Shown one piece after another: positions 17,014 to 24,520 of a DNA stretch of 64,000 bases. Position 1 is the stretch's first letter, and every line of letters starts with the position of its first letter. Origin of the DNA: Paenibacillus baekrokdamisoli (GTDB lineage Bacteria > Bacillota > Bacilli > Paenibacillales > Paenibacillaceae); the NCBI RefSeq assembly GCF_003945345.1, contig NZ_AP019308.1, positions 1,736,001 through 1,800,000 of the forward strand. The letters run 5' to 3'. The notes under the pieces are model-generated. The model did no database searches. It was not told where the DNA came from and was given only the letters and a program-made list of their open reading frames with translations. The translations under genes and the position numbers were made by a program.

Positions 17014-17931
17014 GTGGATTGGCTTCAACGTATGAACCATGCTATTGACTATATTGAAGACAACTTAGAAAATAATATTGATTATGAACAGATTGCTAGA
17101 ATTGCTTTATGTTCTGTTTATCAATTTCAACGCATGTTTTCATTTGTACTTGAAGTACCTTTATCAGAATATATCAGGCGCAGAAGGCTTACGCTTGCCG
17201 CCTTTGATTTAAAAAACAGAAATAATAAAGTGACTGATATAGCCTTGAAATATGGATATGAAACGCCAGAATCATTTGCGCGAGCATTTCAAAATCTGCA
17301 TGGATTGACTCCTACATCAGCGCGCAATGCCGGAAGTCAGTTAAAAGCCTATCCTCGCATCTCCTTTCAAATTATATTAAAAGGAGTTGTCGGGATGAAT
17401 TATCGAATTGAGAAACGGGATGCTTTTCAAGTTTTTGGGTTAGAGGATCTATACAATTACGACAATATTGCGAACCAACAAGGAGTATCTATCCCGGAGG
17501 TTTGGCAAAACATATGCAAGAATGGCGAGTTTGATAGATTACGCCAGTCGGTAATTGGGGATTGGTGGCGCGAAGGCAATTTCAGCAAGGAACTTGGAGC
17601 AGTTTTTGCATACGATGCCTACAAATTCACAAGCAATACTACTTTCCCTTATCTTATCGGGTGTTACAAATCGGAGAATAGCAAGGTCAATGGATATACA
17701 GTTGTTGATGTTCCAGCATCTACTTGGGCGGTATTTTCAACATTAAGTGATGGGAATGGCAGCGGCAACTATGATTTGCGCTCATTAAAAAATCGGATAT
17801 TTTCTGAATGGTTACAAACATCTAAGTTTAATGTTTTAGATGGCGGCAATTTCGAAATGTATTGTACAAACAAAGACGGTTATGAATATTGTGAGCTATG
17901 GTATCGAATTGAGGAAAAACAAATAGGATAA
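17014..17931 (+). CDS. AraC-type regulator with GyrI-like effector domain
   Basis: 305 residues. Two helix-turn-helix units come first (residues 8-105): IARIALCSVYQFQRMFSFV and VTDIALKYGYETPESFARAF, ending GLTPTSAR. After a linker, residues about 125-305 form a GyrI-like/effector-binding domain (YRIEKRDAFQVFGLED ... NGYTVVDVPASTWAVFS ... YCELWYRI), as in the Rob/BmrR-type multidrug sensors and YdeE. GTG 17014 has AGGAGGG 6 bases upstream. It stands alone, between two terminators, so its targets may be elsewhere or it may act on its own promoter. A ligand-sensing stress regulator is the best guess. Confidence 0.9.
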   Translation: MDWLQRMNHAIDYIEDNLENNIDYEQIARIALCSVYQFQRMFSFVLEVPLSEYIRRRRLTLAAFDLKNRNNKVTDIALKYGYETPESFARAFQNLHGLTPTSARNAGSQLKAYPRISFQIILKGVVGMNYRIEKRDAFQVFGLEDLYNYDNIANQQGVSIPEVWQNICKNGEFDRLRQSVIGDWWREGNFSKELGAVFAYDAYKFTSNTTFPYLIGCYKSENSKVNGYTVVDVPASTWAVFSTLSDGNGSGNYDLRSLKNRIFSEWLQTSKFNVLDGGNFEMYCTNKDGYEYCELWYRIEEKQIG

Positions 17932-17975
17932 GCACAAAGCTCGCTCCGCTAATGAAGCACAATAGTTCAATGCTT

Positions 17976-18001
17976 AAGGCTGCCATATGGCAGCCTTTTC
18001 T
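17976..18001 (+). terminator. Terminator, also a member of the intergenic hairpin family
   Basis: AAGGCTGCCA and TGGCAGCCTT (17976-17985/17988-17997, 2-base loop) run into TTTT. The preceding bases GCTAATGAAGCACAATAG then TTCAATG resemble the leader of the dispersed hairpins listed near 33001, 38095 and 39925. Confidence 0.7.
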
Positions 18002-18121
18002 CAACAAATGGGTAGATTCGCACTACAAAAATTAGAAATTAATATAACAATATCCAATCTCATCTCAATCATTTAGATAATGATGGGAGAAGCACAGCAT
18101 GGAATTCTCAGAAAGATCACA

Positions 18122-18904
18122 CTAGAAAACCGACGTGCCGTATTTTTTCGCAAATTGATACACCGAATCGGCAAATGTTTTTTTCTGTACTATGAGATAA
18201 GTAACAAGGGCCTCTCTGTCTTGTATCGGCACACTCCAATCCCCAGGAATTTCCCGAATCACTTCCTCAATAAGGGCTTCCGGTAAAGCAAGGATCTGTT
18301 CAATATATGAAGAGAGTATCGATGGATCTTCGAGCATACCCACAGTCCAAATATGAACGATAGAATCCTTTTTAAACTTATCGTGTTCTTGCAATGTTGC
18401 TTTGTTCCATTTGTATCCTCCCGGAAAACATTTTCCGTGATCGATCATATGAATATCATATTTGCCTTCCGTCAGCCGCTCCAGAAGAATGTTGCTTTTT
18501 GTACGGTCAGAGTTATGCACCCAATGGTCGAATACGAAAATTCCGGCCAAAACCTGGTTATTTTTGATTTCCGTTTTAGTCGGATGAGGGGGTTCCTTCG
18601 AGAGGCCTATGCAATTGTCTAAAAATAGGCTCGCAAATTGTGTGCCCGGATTGTATTTGGAAGAAAATTTTTTTGGTATATATTGAATCTGCTGCTCTGT
18701 CATATTCACCATTCTAAATGGCACTACAGGCAAAGAAAGGTGTTGCCCTAATCTGGCGATCACGAATTCGTTTACCAGTTCCCTTGTCCCGTGGAAATTG
18801 TTTTTACATTTTACCGCATAACGGTTTCCATCATTAAATGACAACAAATGTGCGGCTTTTCCAGACAGCGTCTCCAAATATTTTATCGGTTCTAAAGATG
18901 TCAT
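18122..18904 (-). CDS. HipA-like kinase family protein
   Basis: 260 residues. It lacks the small N-terminal HipA subdomain and matches the short 'HipA_2'-type branch: RYAVKCKNN supplies the ATP-binding Lys, HNSDRTKSNILL the catalytic loop Asp and Asn, and HMIDHGKCFPG the Mg-binding Asp. These features make an active kinase fold likely. No HipB-like antitoxin gene is adjacent on either side, so a toxin-antitoxin role is not supported. ATG 18904 (after TGGAGCG) is preferred to the frame start at 18931, which has no ribosome site. The protein substrate is unknown. Confidence 0.8.
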   Translation of the reverse strand: MTSLEPIKYLETLSGKAAHLLSFNDGNRYAVKCKNNFHGTRELVNEFVIARLGQHLSLPVVPFRMVNMTEQQIQYIPKKFSSKYNPGTQFASLFLDNCIGLSKEPPHPTKTEIKNNQVLAGIFVFDHWVHNSDRTKSNILLERLTEGKYDIHMIDHGKCFPGGYKWNKATLQEHDKFKKDSIVHIWTVGMLEDPSILSSYIEQILALPEALIEEVIREIPGDWSVPIQDREALVTYLIVQKKTFADSVYQFAKKYGTSVF

Positions 18905-19045
18905 CGCTCCACAACCCTTCTTTGATAGCATCTAAAATTACAATATACAAAAATAATTGAAGAGTATGGACAAAAGGGATATTATTTTTCAAACTTGCCG
19001 TTACTGAAGCGCGGTGAACCTTATCATAAATAAGGGTTGAGGTCA

Positions 19046-19140
19046 TTAAGCTCCCTCGGAAAACGCTAGTTCAATGCAAACAGATTAAAACCTCTCATTG
19101 GAAGCAAACCTAGATTTAATAGGTCTAATGGGAGGTTTTA
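19046..19140. repeat. Intergenic repeat leader plus hairpin terminator
   Basis: The leader TTAAGCTCCCTCGG then TAGTTCAATG (19046-19075) recurs before hairpins at 39929 and in part at 42770 and 45600. It is followed by a hairpin of AAACCTCTCATT (19088-19099) with AATGGGAGGTTT (19127-19138). The rest of the 18905-19428 gap shows no gene. Confidence 0.5.
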
Positions 19141-19428
19141 TTATGAATTAAAGGGAATTGTGGAGGCTGTATATCCGATTAGCTGCCGTTTGAAGCCAAA
19201 CAGCTTTGGACATCGTATTTGCTTTATTCGATCTCTTTTTCGTTTTGCCTATGAAGAAACATATCTAACTTCTAATCCATCTCTATAATTAAGAGAACCT
19301 AAGATGGAGAAGCGTATTCATAGTTCTTAATCGTGGAAGATGTGATTCATTTGAAGATTTCATGCCTATCCCTTCGAGAATGAGTCCTACTTGAGTTCCT
19401 ATTCAGTACCAGCTGCCGAGTAGGAGAG

Positions 19429-19673
19429 GTTCAGAAGATAAACGTTGAAGACCTATACTGGCAGAATTGCTCTGCAATTGTCAATGGTAAGGGATCCATC
19501 CGCCGAATGTATAACGCCATAGAAGGAAACACTTTCACCTATCAAGAAACGGCCTTTTTCCTACGGGAGGGTCTAACGGTGAAAGGGAAGTCACTCCGTG
19601 AACACATTGAGGTTATTAATCATGCGGAAGCAATAGATTTTCTGCAAGAAGGAATTACGTTGTCATCAATCGA
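19429..19673 (+). pseudogene. Fic-domain protein N-terminal fragment
   Basis: The frame VQKINVEDLYWQNCSAIVNG then [40 protein letters not shown] matches the region before the catalytic motif of Fic/Fido proteins (the 'IEGNT' and 'L..HxE..N...A' elements). The HPFxxGNGR catalytic motif is absent and sequence after 19673 is unrelated ([15 protein letters not shown]...). A scrap just before the next promoter (about 19745-19855: [19 protein letters not shown]) is a second unrecognised fragment. Confidence 0.6.
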
Positions 19674-19836
19674 TCGTCCGCGCGATCTTAACGCCTGTAT
19701 CGCCCGTTCCAAGAAGACCGTATTCCACAGTACGATGGATGCTACCACCAGATTAAGGCCGGAAGCACGATAGCGCAATCTTTGAACTGCATCGGACGTT
19801 TTGATTATTATCAACAGCATTTTTTGGAAGACTGGC

Positions 19837-19867
19837 TTGACCCTTACGTAACGTAATGCTGTATAGT
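19837..19867 (+). promoter_or_regulatory. MerR-type promoter with 19-bp spacer
   Basis: TTGACC (19837-19842) and TATAGT (19862-19867) are 19 bases apart, longer than the usual 17, and the spacer carries a dyad centred on ACGTAACGT. This is the hallmark of promoters that MerR proteins twist into activity. The merR-like gene starts 44 bp downstream. Confidence 0.8.
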
Positions 19868-19910
19868 GAGGGTACCGGTAAAAAGCTAGCAACCAAGAAA
19901 GGGGATGATC

Positions 19911-20399
19911 ATGCTACGAGAATGGAAAGTTGGAGAACTTGCTAAAATGGCAGGACTGACGGTTCGAACATTGCGATTTTATGATCAAATCGGTTTGTTT
20001 TCACCATCGGGCCATTCCGATTCCGGATACAGGCTCTACACCGAAACGGACATTTCGCGTCTACAGCAAATCCTTTCCTTGAAGGAGTTAGGTTTATCGC
20101 TGGAGCAGATTAAAGTCATTATGGACGGAGATCAACTCAGCCTGTCAGACATTGTATCCCTTCAAATGGACCGACTCAAAGAAAATATTCGCCTTCAGCA
20201 GAAGCTCTTGCACGAGTTGGAGAATGTATCGAGCCGAATGCAAAGGAACGAATTATTGACTGTTGAAAATTTCACCAAAATCATGCAGACGATGAGAATG
20301 AATCATGAGAAATTTTTCGTCGAGAGGAAGTCGAGCTGGGAAAATCACCTCGACCAACTTAGTACATATCTAGACGAACATCCGGGAGAACCCGACTAA
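19911..20399 (+). CDS. MerR family regulator (TipAS-like branch)
   Basis: 162 residues: N-terminal winged helix ([40 protein letters not shown]), a coiled-coil dimer helix (about 75-120) and a short C-terminal helix region ([17 protein letters not shown]) like the start of TipA-type drug-binding domains, but no full TipAS domain. ATG 19911 lies 6 bases from AAGGGG; the ATG at 19905 overlaps that site and is rejected. Autoregulation through the 19-bp-spacer promoter is very likely. The next gene, an SRPBCC protein, follows after 13 bp and probably belongs to the same operon. Confidence 0.9.
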   Translation: MLREWKVGELAKMAGLTVRTLRFYDQIGLFSPSGHSDSGYRLYTETDISRLQQILSLKELGLSLEQIKVIMDGDQLSLSDIVSLQMDRLKENIRLQQKLLHELENVSSRMQRNELLTVENFTKIMQTMRMNHEKFFVERKSSWENHLDQLSTYLDEHPGEPD

Positions 20400-20412
20400 G
20401 GAGGATTTGACT

Positions 20413-20853
20413 ATGAATGAACCATCTGCAAACCATTCCACTTTTGTTATCAAACGAAACTATAAGCATTCGCCTACCCGAGTATTCGCCGCTTGGGCAG
20501 GTCAAGCCGCCAAAGCCGGTTGGTTCCCGAAAGCTGAAGAGTTCGACTTTCGCGTCGGCGGACGCGAGTTCAACCGCGGAGGTCCATCCGGGGGCCCGGT
20601 CTACACTTTTGACGCCTGTTATCAGGAGATCGTTCCAGACAAGCGCATTGTCTACTCGTATACTATGGACATGGAGGACACGCGGATATCCGTCTCTGTG
20701 ACGACAGTGGAATTTATTCCTGCGGAGGGCGGCACGCGATTGATATACACTGAGCAGGGCGTTTTTCTGGACGGCCACGATACGCCCGAACAGCGCGAAC
20801 ACGGAACGAAGTGGTTGTTGGACCGGCTCGGCGACGCTCTGGACAGCCAATGA
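20413..20853 (+). CDS. SRPBCC/AHSA1-domain protein
   Basis: 146 residues, a complete START-like domain: FVIKRNYKHSPTRVFAAWA, WFPKAEEFDFRVGGREF, FDACYQEIVPDKRIVYSYTM and the C-terminal helix (EQREHGTKWLLDRLGDAL). AAGGAGG (20398-20404) is 8 bases from ATG 20413 and overlaps the merR stop; the in-frame TTG at 20407 is too close. It is co-transcribed with merR. It is paralogous in fold to the SRPBCC at 15596 but from a different sub-family (YndB-like). Ligand unknown. Confidence 0.9.
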   Translation: MNEPSANHSTFVIKRNYKHSPTRVFAAWAGQAAKAGWFPKAEEFDFRVGGREFNRGGPSGGPVYTFDACYQEIVPDKRIVYSYTMDMEDTRISVSVTTVEFIPAEGGTRLIYTEQGVFLDGHDTPEQREHGTKWLLDRLGDALDSQ

Positions 20854-20971
20854 AGGATGCTGCGATCGAATCTAACCTCCAGGCGGGCCTGAAGGATATG
20901 AACTCTCACATGATCTGCAAGGCGAATCGCGATTTAGGGCTGCAGCGGTCGAAACCGGCTCATTCTCTTCT

Positions 20972-21049
20972 TAACAGGATTAGCCATATTTTTGTACACG
21001 CTGATAGCCTGCAGGAAACGACCAAATGGTATGAGGATTCCCGGATGGT
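20972..21049 (+). pseudogene. VOC (glyoxalase-like) N-terminal fragment
   Basis: NRISHIFVHADSLQETTKWY is the first beta-alpha unit of a vicinal-oxygen-chelate protein; the frame continues only to TAA 21057-21059 with no further VOC sequence. The stretch between it and the SRPBCC stop (20854-20971) holds another unrecognised scrap. Confidence 0.5.
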
Positions 21050-21102
21050 AACGGATTAATGGTCGTTCAGAAGTAATTCCCAAATCATAGGAGGCAATTA
21101 CA

Positions 21103-21897
21103 ATGAAAAAAGTAATTTCAAAAGACGGAACCGCCATTGCATTTGATAAATCCGGGAATGGACCGGCGATCATCCTTGTATGCGCTGCATTTCAAACTCG
21201 TTCGGATCCGATGATGTCGCAACTTGCTTCGCTTCTGTCACCCCACTTTACCGTGTTCAATTACGATCGTCGGGGTCGAGGGGATAGCGGCGACACTTCG
21301 CCGTACGCGGTTGAGCGCGAAGTCGAAGATATCGAAGCTCTCATCAACGAGGCTGGCGGATCGGCATACGTATTCGGCATGTCTTCCGGTGGAGTCCTTG
21401 CCCTCGAAGTGGCTCGCAAGCTTGCTATCGCGAAGCTGGCATTGTACGAGCCACCGTTCGTCGTTGACAATACGCGTCCTCCGCTGCCGAAGGGTTACTT
21501 AAAGCAGCTCAAAGAGCTGACAACGTCGGGCCGCCGAGGCGACGCAGTCGAGTATTTCTTGACGAAGGCAGCAGGCGTTCCTGCCGATTTCGTTGCTCCG
21601 ATGCGAAGCGCGCCATTCTGGCCGGCGATGGAAGATGTAGCGTACACGTTGGTCTATGATGGCACCATCATGGGTGACACCATGTCGGGTAACCCATTGC
21701 CAGCCGAGCGGTGGTCTTCCGTCTCGATCCCTACGCTCGTGGTGGGTGGAGGGACAAGTCCTGAGTACCAGCAAAATGCGGTGAAAGCGCTCGTGGACAG
21801 ACTCCCCAATGCAAAGTGCCACATTCTGGAAGATCAGGATCATAACGTGGCTCCGGATTTCCTCGCTCCCGTTTTGACTGATTTTTTCTCCATGTAA
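21103..21897 (+). CDS. Alpha/beta-hydrolase fold protein
   Basis: 264 residues, single-domain alpha/beta hydrolase. The nucleophile elbow is G-M-S94-S-G in YVFGMSSGGVLAL, an acid is expected near 'VGGGTSPEY', and the catalytic His is in EDQDHNVAPDFL near the C-terminus. The strand motif NYDRRGRGDSGD is typical. It has no signal peptide, so it is cytosolic. AGGAGG lies upstream of ATG 21103. The next ORF, a broken RibD-C relic, follows after 19 bp, so they were probably one transcript. It could be an esterase, epoxide hydrolase-like enzyme or lactonase; the sequence does not say which. Confidence 0.9.
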   Translation: MKKVISKDGTAIAFDKSGNGPAIILVCAAFQTRSDPMMSQLASLLSPHFTVFNYDRRGRGDSGDTSPYAVEREVEDIEALINEAGGSAYVFGMSSGGVLALEVARKLAIAKLALYEPPFVVDNTRPPLPKGYLKQLKELTTSGRRGDAVEYFLTKAAGVPADFVAPMRSAPFWPAMEDVAYTLVYDGTIMGDTMSGNPLPAERWSSVSIPTLVVGGGTSPEYQQNAVKALVDRLPNAKCHILEDQDHNVAPDFLAPVLTDFFSM

Positions 21898-21916
21898 ATC
21901 AAAGGAGACTATAGCA

Positions 21917-22246
21917 ATGAGAAAAATCATTTTACTCATGCACGTATCGCTTGATGGCTTCGTAACAGGACCCAACGGTGAAATGGATTGGATTATCCAT
22001 ACAGAGGAAGAACAGAACTATGTCACCGACTTGCTAAACACCGTAGACACCGTTTTATTTGGATGTGTGACTTATCAAATGATGGAAAGCTTCTGGCCGA
22101 CTGTACCCGCGCATCCCTTCTGGTCAAAATCGAAGTACCATGCCGAACATGCTGTCTGGATCGAGAAGACAGAGAATTGTTCATAATATTAAGGAATCTA
22201 TATATACGGATATGGAGTTAATAGGAACGGGAAGTACAATAAAATA
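21917..22246 (+). pseudogene. DHFR-like (RibD C-terminal domain) protein, frameshifted
   Basis: Starts properly (AAAGGAGAC, ATG 21917, RKIILLMHVSLDGFVTGPNG) and shows the RibD_C pattern VDTVLFGCVTYQMMESFWP, but after AEHAVWIEKTE the frame runs into a stop at 22184-22186. Continuation is in another frame (RIVHNIKESIYTDMELIG) to about 22246. Relatives are ~180 residues; about half is missing or altered. No longer functional by inference. Confidence 0.7.
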
Positions 22247-22352
22247 ATTAAAACTAGAACGCTGGAACGATAAATATAAAAGGGATTATATGCTTCGATT
22301 ATTAGCGTGGGTTTGATTATTGTTTAAATGGTATATCACGACTAATTGCTTC

Positions 22353-22392
22353 AAAACTGCCGACGATTTTCGATTTTATTCGGCAGTTTTTT
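22353..22392 (+). terminator. Hairpin terminator
   Basis: AAAACTGCCG (22353-22362) pairs with CGGCAGTTTT (22381-22390), followed by TT. Closes the hydrolase/RibD-C transcript. Confidence 0.8.
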
Positions 22393-22488
22393 ATGCTAGT
22401 AATAAAGATAAACCGAGCGATCCTGGAATCGATTGCCTCGCGACGCAATGAAACCAAATAATTAATGAGGCATTTGCACCTCTATTTT

Positions 22489-22513
22489 AACCCGCGCCCT
22501 GCGCGGGTTTTTC
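22489..22513 (+). terminator. Hairpin terminator
   Basis: AACCCGCGC and GCGCGGGTT (22489-22497/22501-22509) with a 3-base loop, then TTTT. It lies beyond the convergent iclR-type gene; the 22247-22630 gap contains only these two hairpins. Confidence 0.75.
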
Positions 22514-22630
22514 ATTTTTTACTAAATACGCTCATCCTGGACGATGTCCTAAAAAGGGTAATTTTGTCAAATGATGCGGAATTTGTTTGGATTTCCCGAG
22601 TTGTACAGGGGGATGTTCCGTATATCTTGT

Positions 22631-23389
22631 TTATAATTGAGATGAAATTTTTTGGGCGGCATCCAGAACAATGGGGATTAATTTTGAATTAGAATCTTTT
22701 TTCTGCACGACTAGAACAGATACGCTCAAAGCTGCAACAACTTTGCCTTTATTGTTGAAGATAGGTGCTGCAATGCATTCCAAGTGCTCGGAGTACTCTT
22801 CCTTGTCGACGGCATAGCCTTGTTTCCTTATTAGCTCAAGCTCCTGCAAAATATCGGGTATTTCCGTTTTTGTAGTGGGAGTAAGGGGGATGAGATCAGA
22901 GTTTTTCAGCGCCTTAATGACGTCTTCAATCGGATTAAAGGCCCACATAGCTTTTCCGAGTGCAGTACAGTATGCCGGGGCTTTTTTGCCAACACTTGTA
23001 TCAATTCGAATCATACGGTCTGCAGCAATTTTATCCATGTGCATAACTTCCCGCATATCGTTAGTAAGAATGCCTAGATTAATACTCTCGTTAAGAGTGG
23101 CGAATAGCTTTTCAAGAACAGGTCTAGCAATTTGGGGTAGAGTAAACCCGCGATTGACCTGCGTGGAAAGCTGCAAAAGGCGTAAACCGGGAGTGTAAGC
23201 TGCGTTTGATTTGTCGTGCTCCAAAAAATCGTTGTTTACTAATTCCTGCAAATATCGTAATGCGGTGCTAGGAGAAACGCATAGTTCTCGCGAAAGTTCT
23301 CTAACACCCGTTTTTTCTTTATTTATCATGATCTCAAGTGTATTTAAAATCAACGTGGCGCTGCTTTCTGAGTTTCCCTTTTTAGGCAT
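22631..23389 (-). CDS. IclR family regulator of the sugar-acid locus
   Basis: 252 residues: N-terminal winged helix (ATLILNTLEIMINKEKTGVR, ELSRELCVSPSTALRYLQEL) and a C-terminal GAF-like effector domain (TSVGKKAPAYCTALGKAMWA, EEYSEHLECIAAPIFNNKG). ATG 23389 lies 6 bases or so from GGGGAG; the longer frame to 23458 has no site. It is divergent from the catabolic operon that starts at 23549, with a perfect AGAACATTGTTCT palindrome in the shared region, so it is very probably the local regulator, sensing a sugar acid or keto-deoxy intermediate. Confidence 0.92.
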   Translation of the reverse strand: MPKKGNSESSATLILNTLEIMINKEKTGVRELSRELCVSPSTALRYLQELVNNDFLEHDKSNAAYTPGLRLLQLSTQVNRGFTLPQIARPVLEKLFATLNESINLGILTNDMREVMHMDKIAADRMIRIDTSVGKKAPAYCTALGKAMWAFNPIEDVIKALKNSDLIPLTPTTKTEIPDILQELELIRKQGYAVDKEEYSEHLECIAAPIFNNKGKVVAALSVSVLVVQKKDSNSKLIPIVLDAAQKISSQL

Positions 23390-23491
23390 TACAATCGCTC
23401 CCCTTGACCTGAAATAGAATAACCCTCTTGTAATAAGTGAGGGAATTTGTATTATCATAAACTTTTAATCATGGAGTATATATTTGTATAT

Positions 23492-23517
23492 AGAACATTG
23501 TTCTTGTAATTAGAACA
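23492..23517. promoter_or_regulatory. Probable IclR operator
   Basis: AGAACATTGTTCT (23492-23504) is a perfect 13-bp dyad and its half AGAACA recurs at 23512-23517. It sits between the divergent iclR-type gene and the catabolic operon, 32 bp before the first structural gene. Confidence 0.6.
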
Positions 23518-23548
23518 CTAAATAAATACACGAAAGAGAGTGAGCCCT

Positions 23549-24481
23549 ATGTTTGAAAGACCCCATCAATGGATGAAGAAATTAAATTTAACGCCGGATT
23601 TAAACGATTTGCCTCATTCAACAAGAACCTTTGAAGATGGCGGAAAGTTCAGGGTGGAGATTCCAGAAGTCGAGAATCCAGGCGTTTTTGAAGTGATGAT
23701 CGAAGAAGCCGACAAGCTGGGCGTGCCGGTTCATCGTGTATCGCAGGGAACAGGAATTATGAAGCTTTTGGATAAGGATTTGCGTCAAATGGCTGCAATT
23801 GGAGCTGATCGGGGCATTGAGGTTTTCCTTTTTATCGGGGTTCGAGGCGATACCGGAATGGGAGCTCAAGCCCGCAGTGAAGCAGGCGGTTCAACCAGAA
23901 AGCGACTGCAAGGCGCAACGCAGCTGCTATATGCCCTTGAAGATGTGAAACGGGCTATTGACGCAGGCATTCGCGGCTTCTTGATTTCCGACGAAGGCTT
24001 GATTTGGGTGTTGAGTCAGCTGCGAGAGCTTGGTGAGATTCCGGCTGATGTTGTAATTAAAACATCCGTATCCATGGGTTACGGAACGCCGGCTTCAGCG
24101 AAGGTGCTTGAAAATTTAGGTATCGATTCGTTTAATCTGCCGGTGGATTTATCGCTGGGTACGATTGCGGCACTTCGTCATTCCATTCAAACTCCAATGG
24201 ATTTATATATTGAGGCGCCAACAGGCATGGGAGGGAGCAACCGGTTCTACGAGCTGCAGGATATCGTGAATATTGCGGCTCCGGTGAATTTGAAGTTTGG
24301 ATTAAGCACAGAGGAATTGACGGATCCAATCGGCATTCATACGCAGGAAAAAGCGGATTTGCAGGTTCGGGAGCGGATTCGGCTGGCCGCAATCGGCTTG
24401 GAGATTTTGAGCCATGATGGATATATGTCCTTCATTTCACCGAACGTTAAAAACCGCAAGGGCGTTCCAGTAATTGTATAA
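23549..24481 (+). CDS. U32-peptidase-like TIM-barrel protein in a sugar-acid operon
   Basis: 310 residues. The sequence (RVEIPEVENPGVFEVMIEEA ... GVPVHRVSQGTGIM ... AIDAGIRGFLISDEGLIWVL ... LENLGIDSFNLPVDLSLGTI) looks like a TIM barrel and recalls proteins annotated as 'U32 family peptidase' in Bacillota catabolic operons. I see no convincing protease signature. As first gene after the IclR operator, followed by a sugar-acid dehydratase, it is more likely a metabolic enzyme or accessory protein; the aldolase or second dehydratase the pathway needs is otherwise absent here. ATG 23549 is preferred to GTG 23540 because of GAGAG spacing. Function uncertain. Confidence 0.6.
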   Translation: MFERPHQWMKKLNLTPDLNDLPHSTRTFEDGGKFRVEIPEVENPGVFEVMIEEADKLGVPVHRVSQGTGIMKLLDKDLRQMAAIGADRGIEVFLFIGVRGDTGMGAQARSEAGGSTRKRLQGATQLLYALEDVKRAIDAGIRGFLISDEGLIWVLSQLRELGEIPADVVIKTSVSMGYGTPASAKVLENLGIDSFNLPVDLSLGTIAALRHSIQTPMDLYIEAPTGMGGSNRFYELQDIVNIAAPVNLKFGLSTEELTDPIGIHTQEKADLQVRERIRLAAIGLEILSHDGYMSFISPNVKNRKGVPVIV

Positions 24482-24520
24482 GAAAGAAAAGCATATTAAG
24501 AAAAGACAGGGTGTGGTGGA

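Noticed and set aside
18122..18904. hipBA toxin-antitoxin module
   Set aside because: No small HTH gene of HipB type is on either side.
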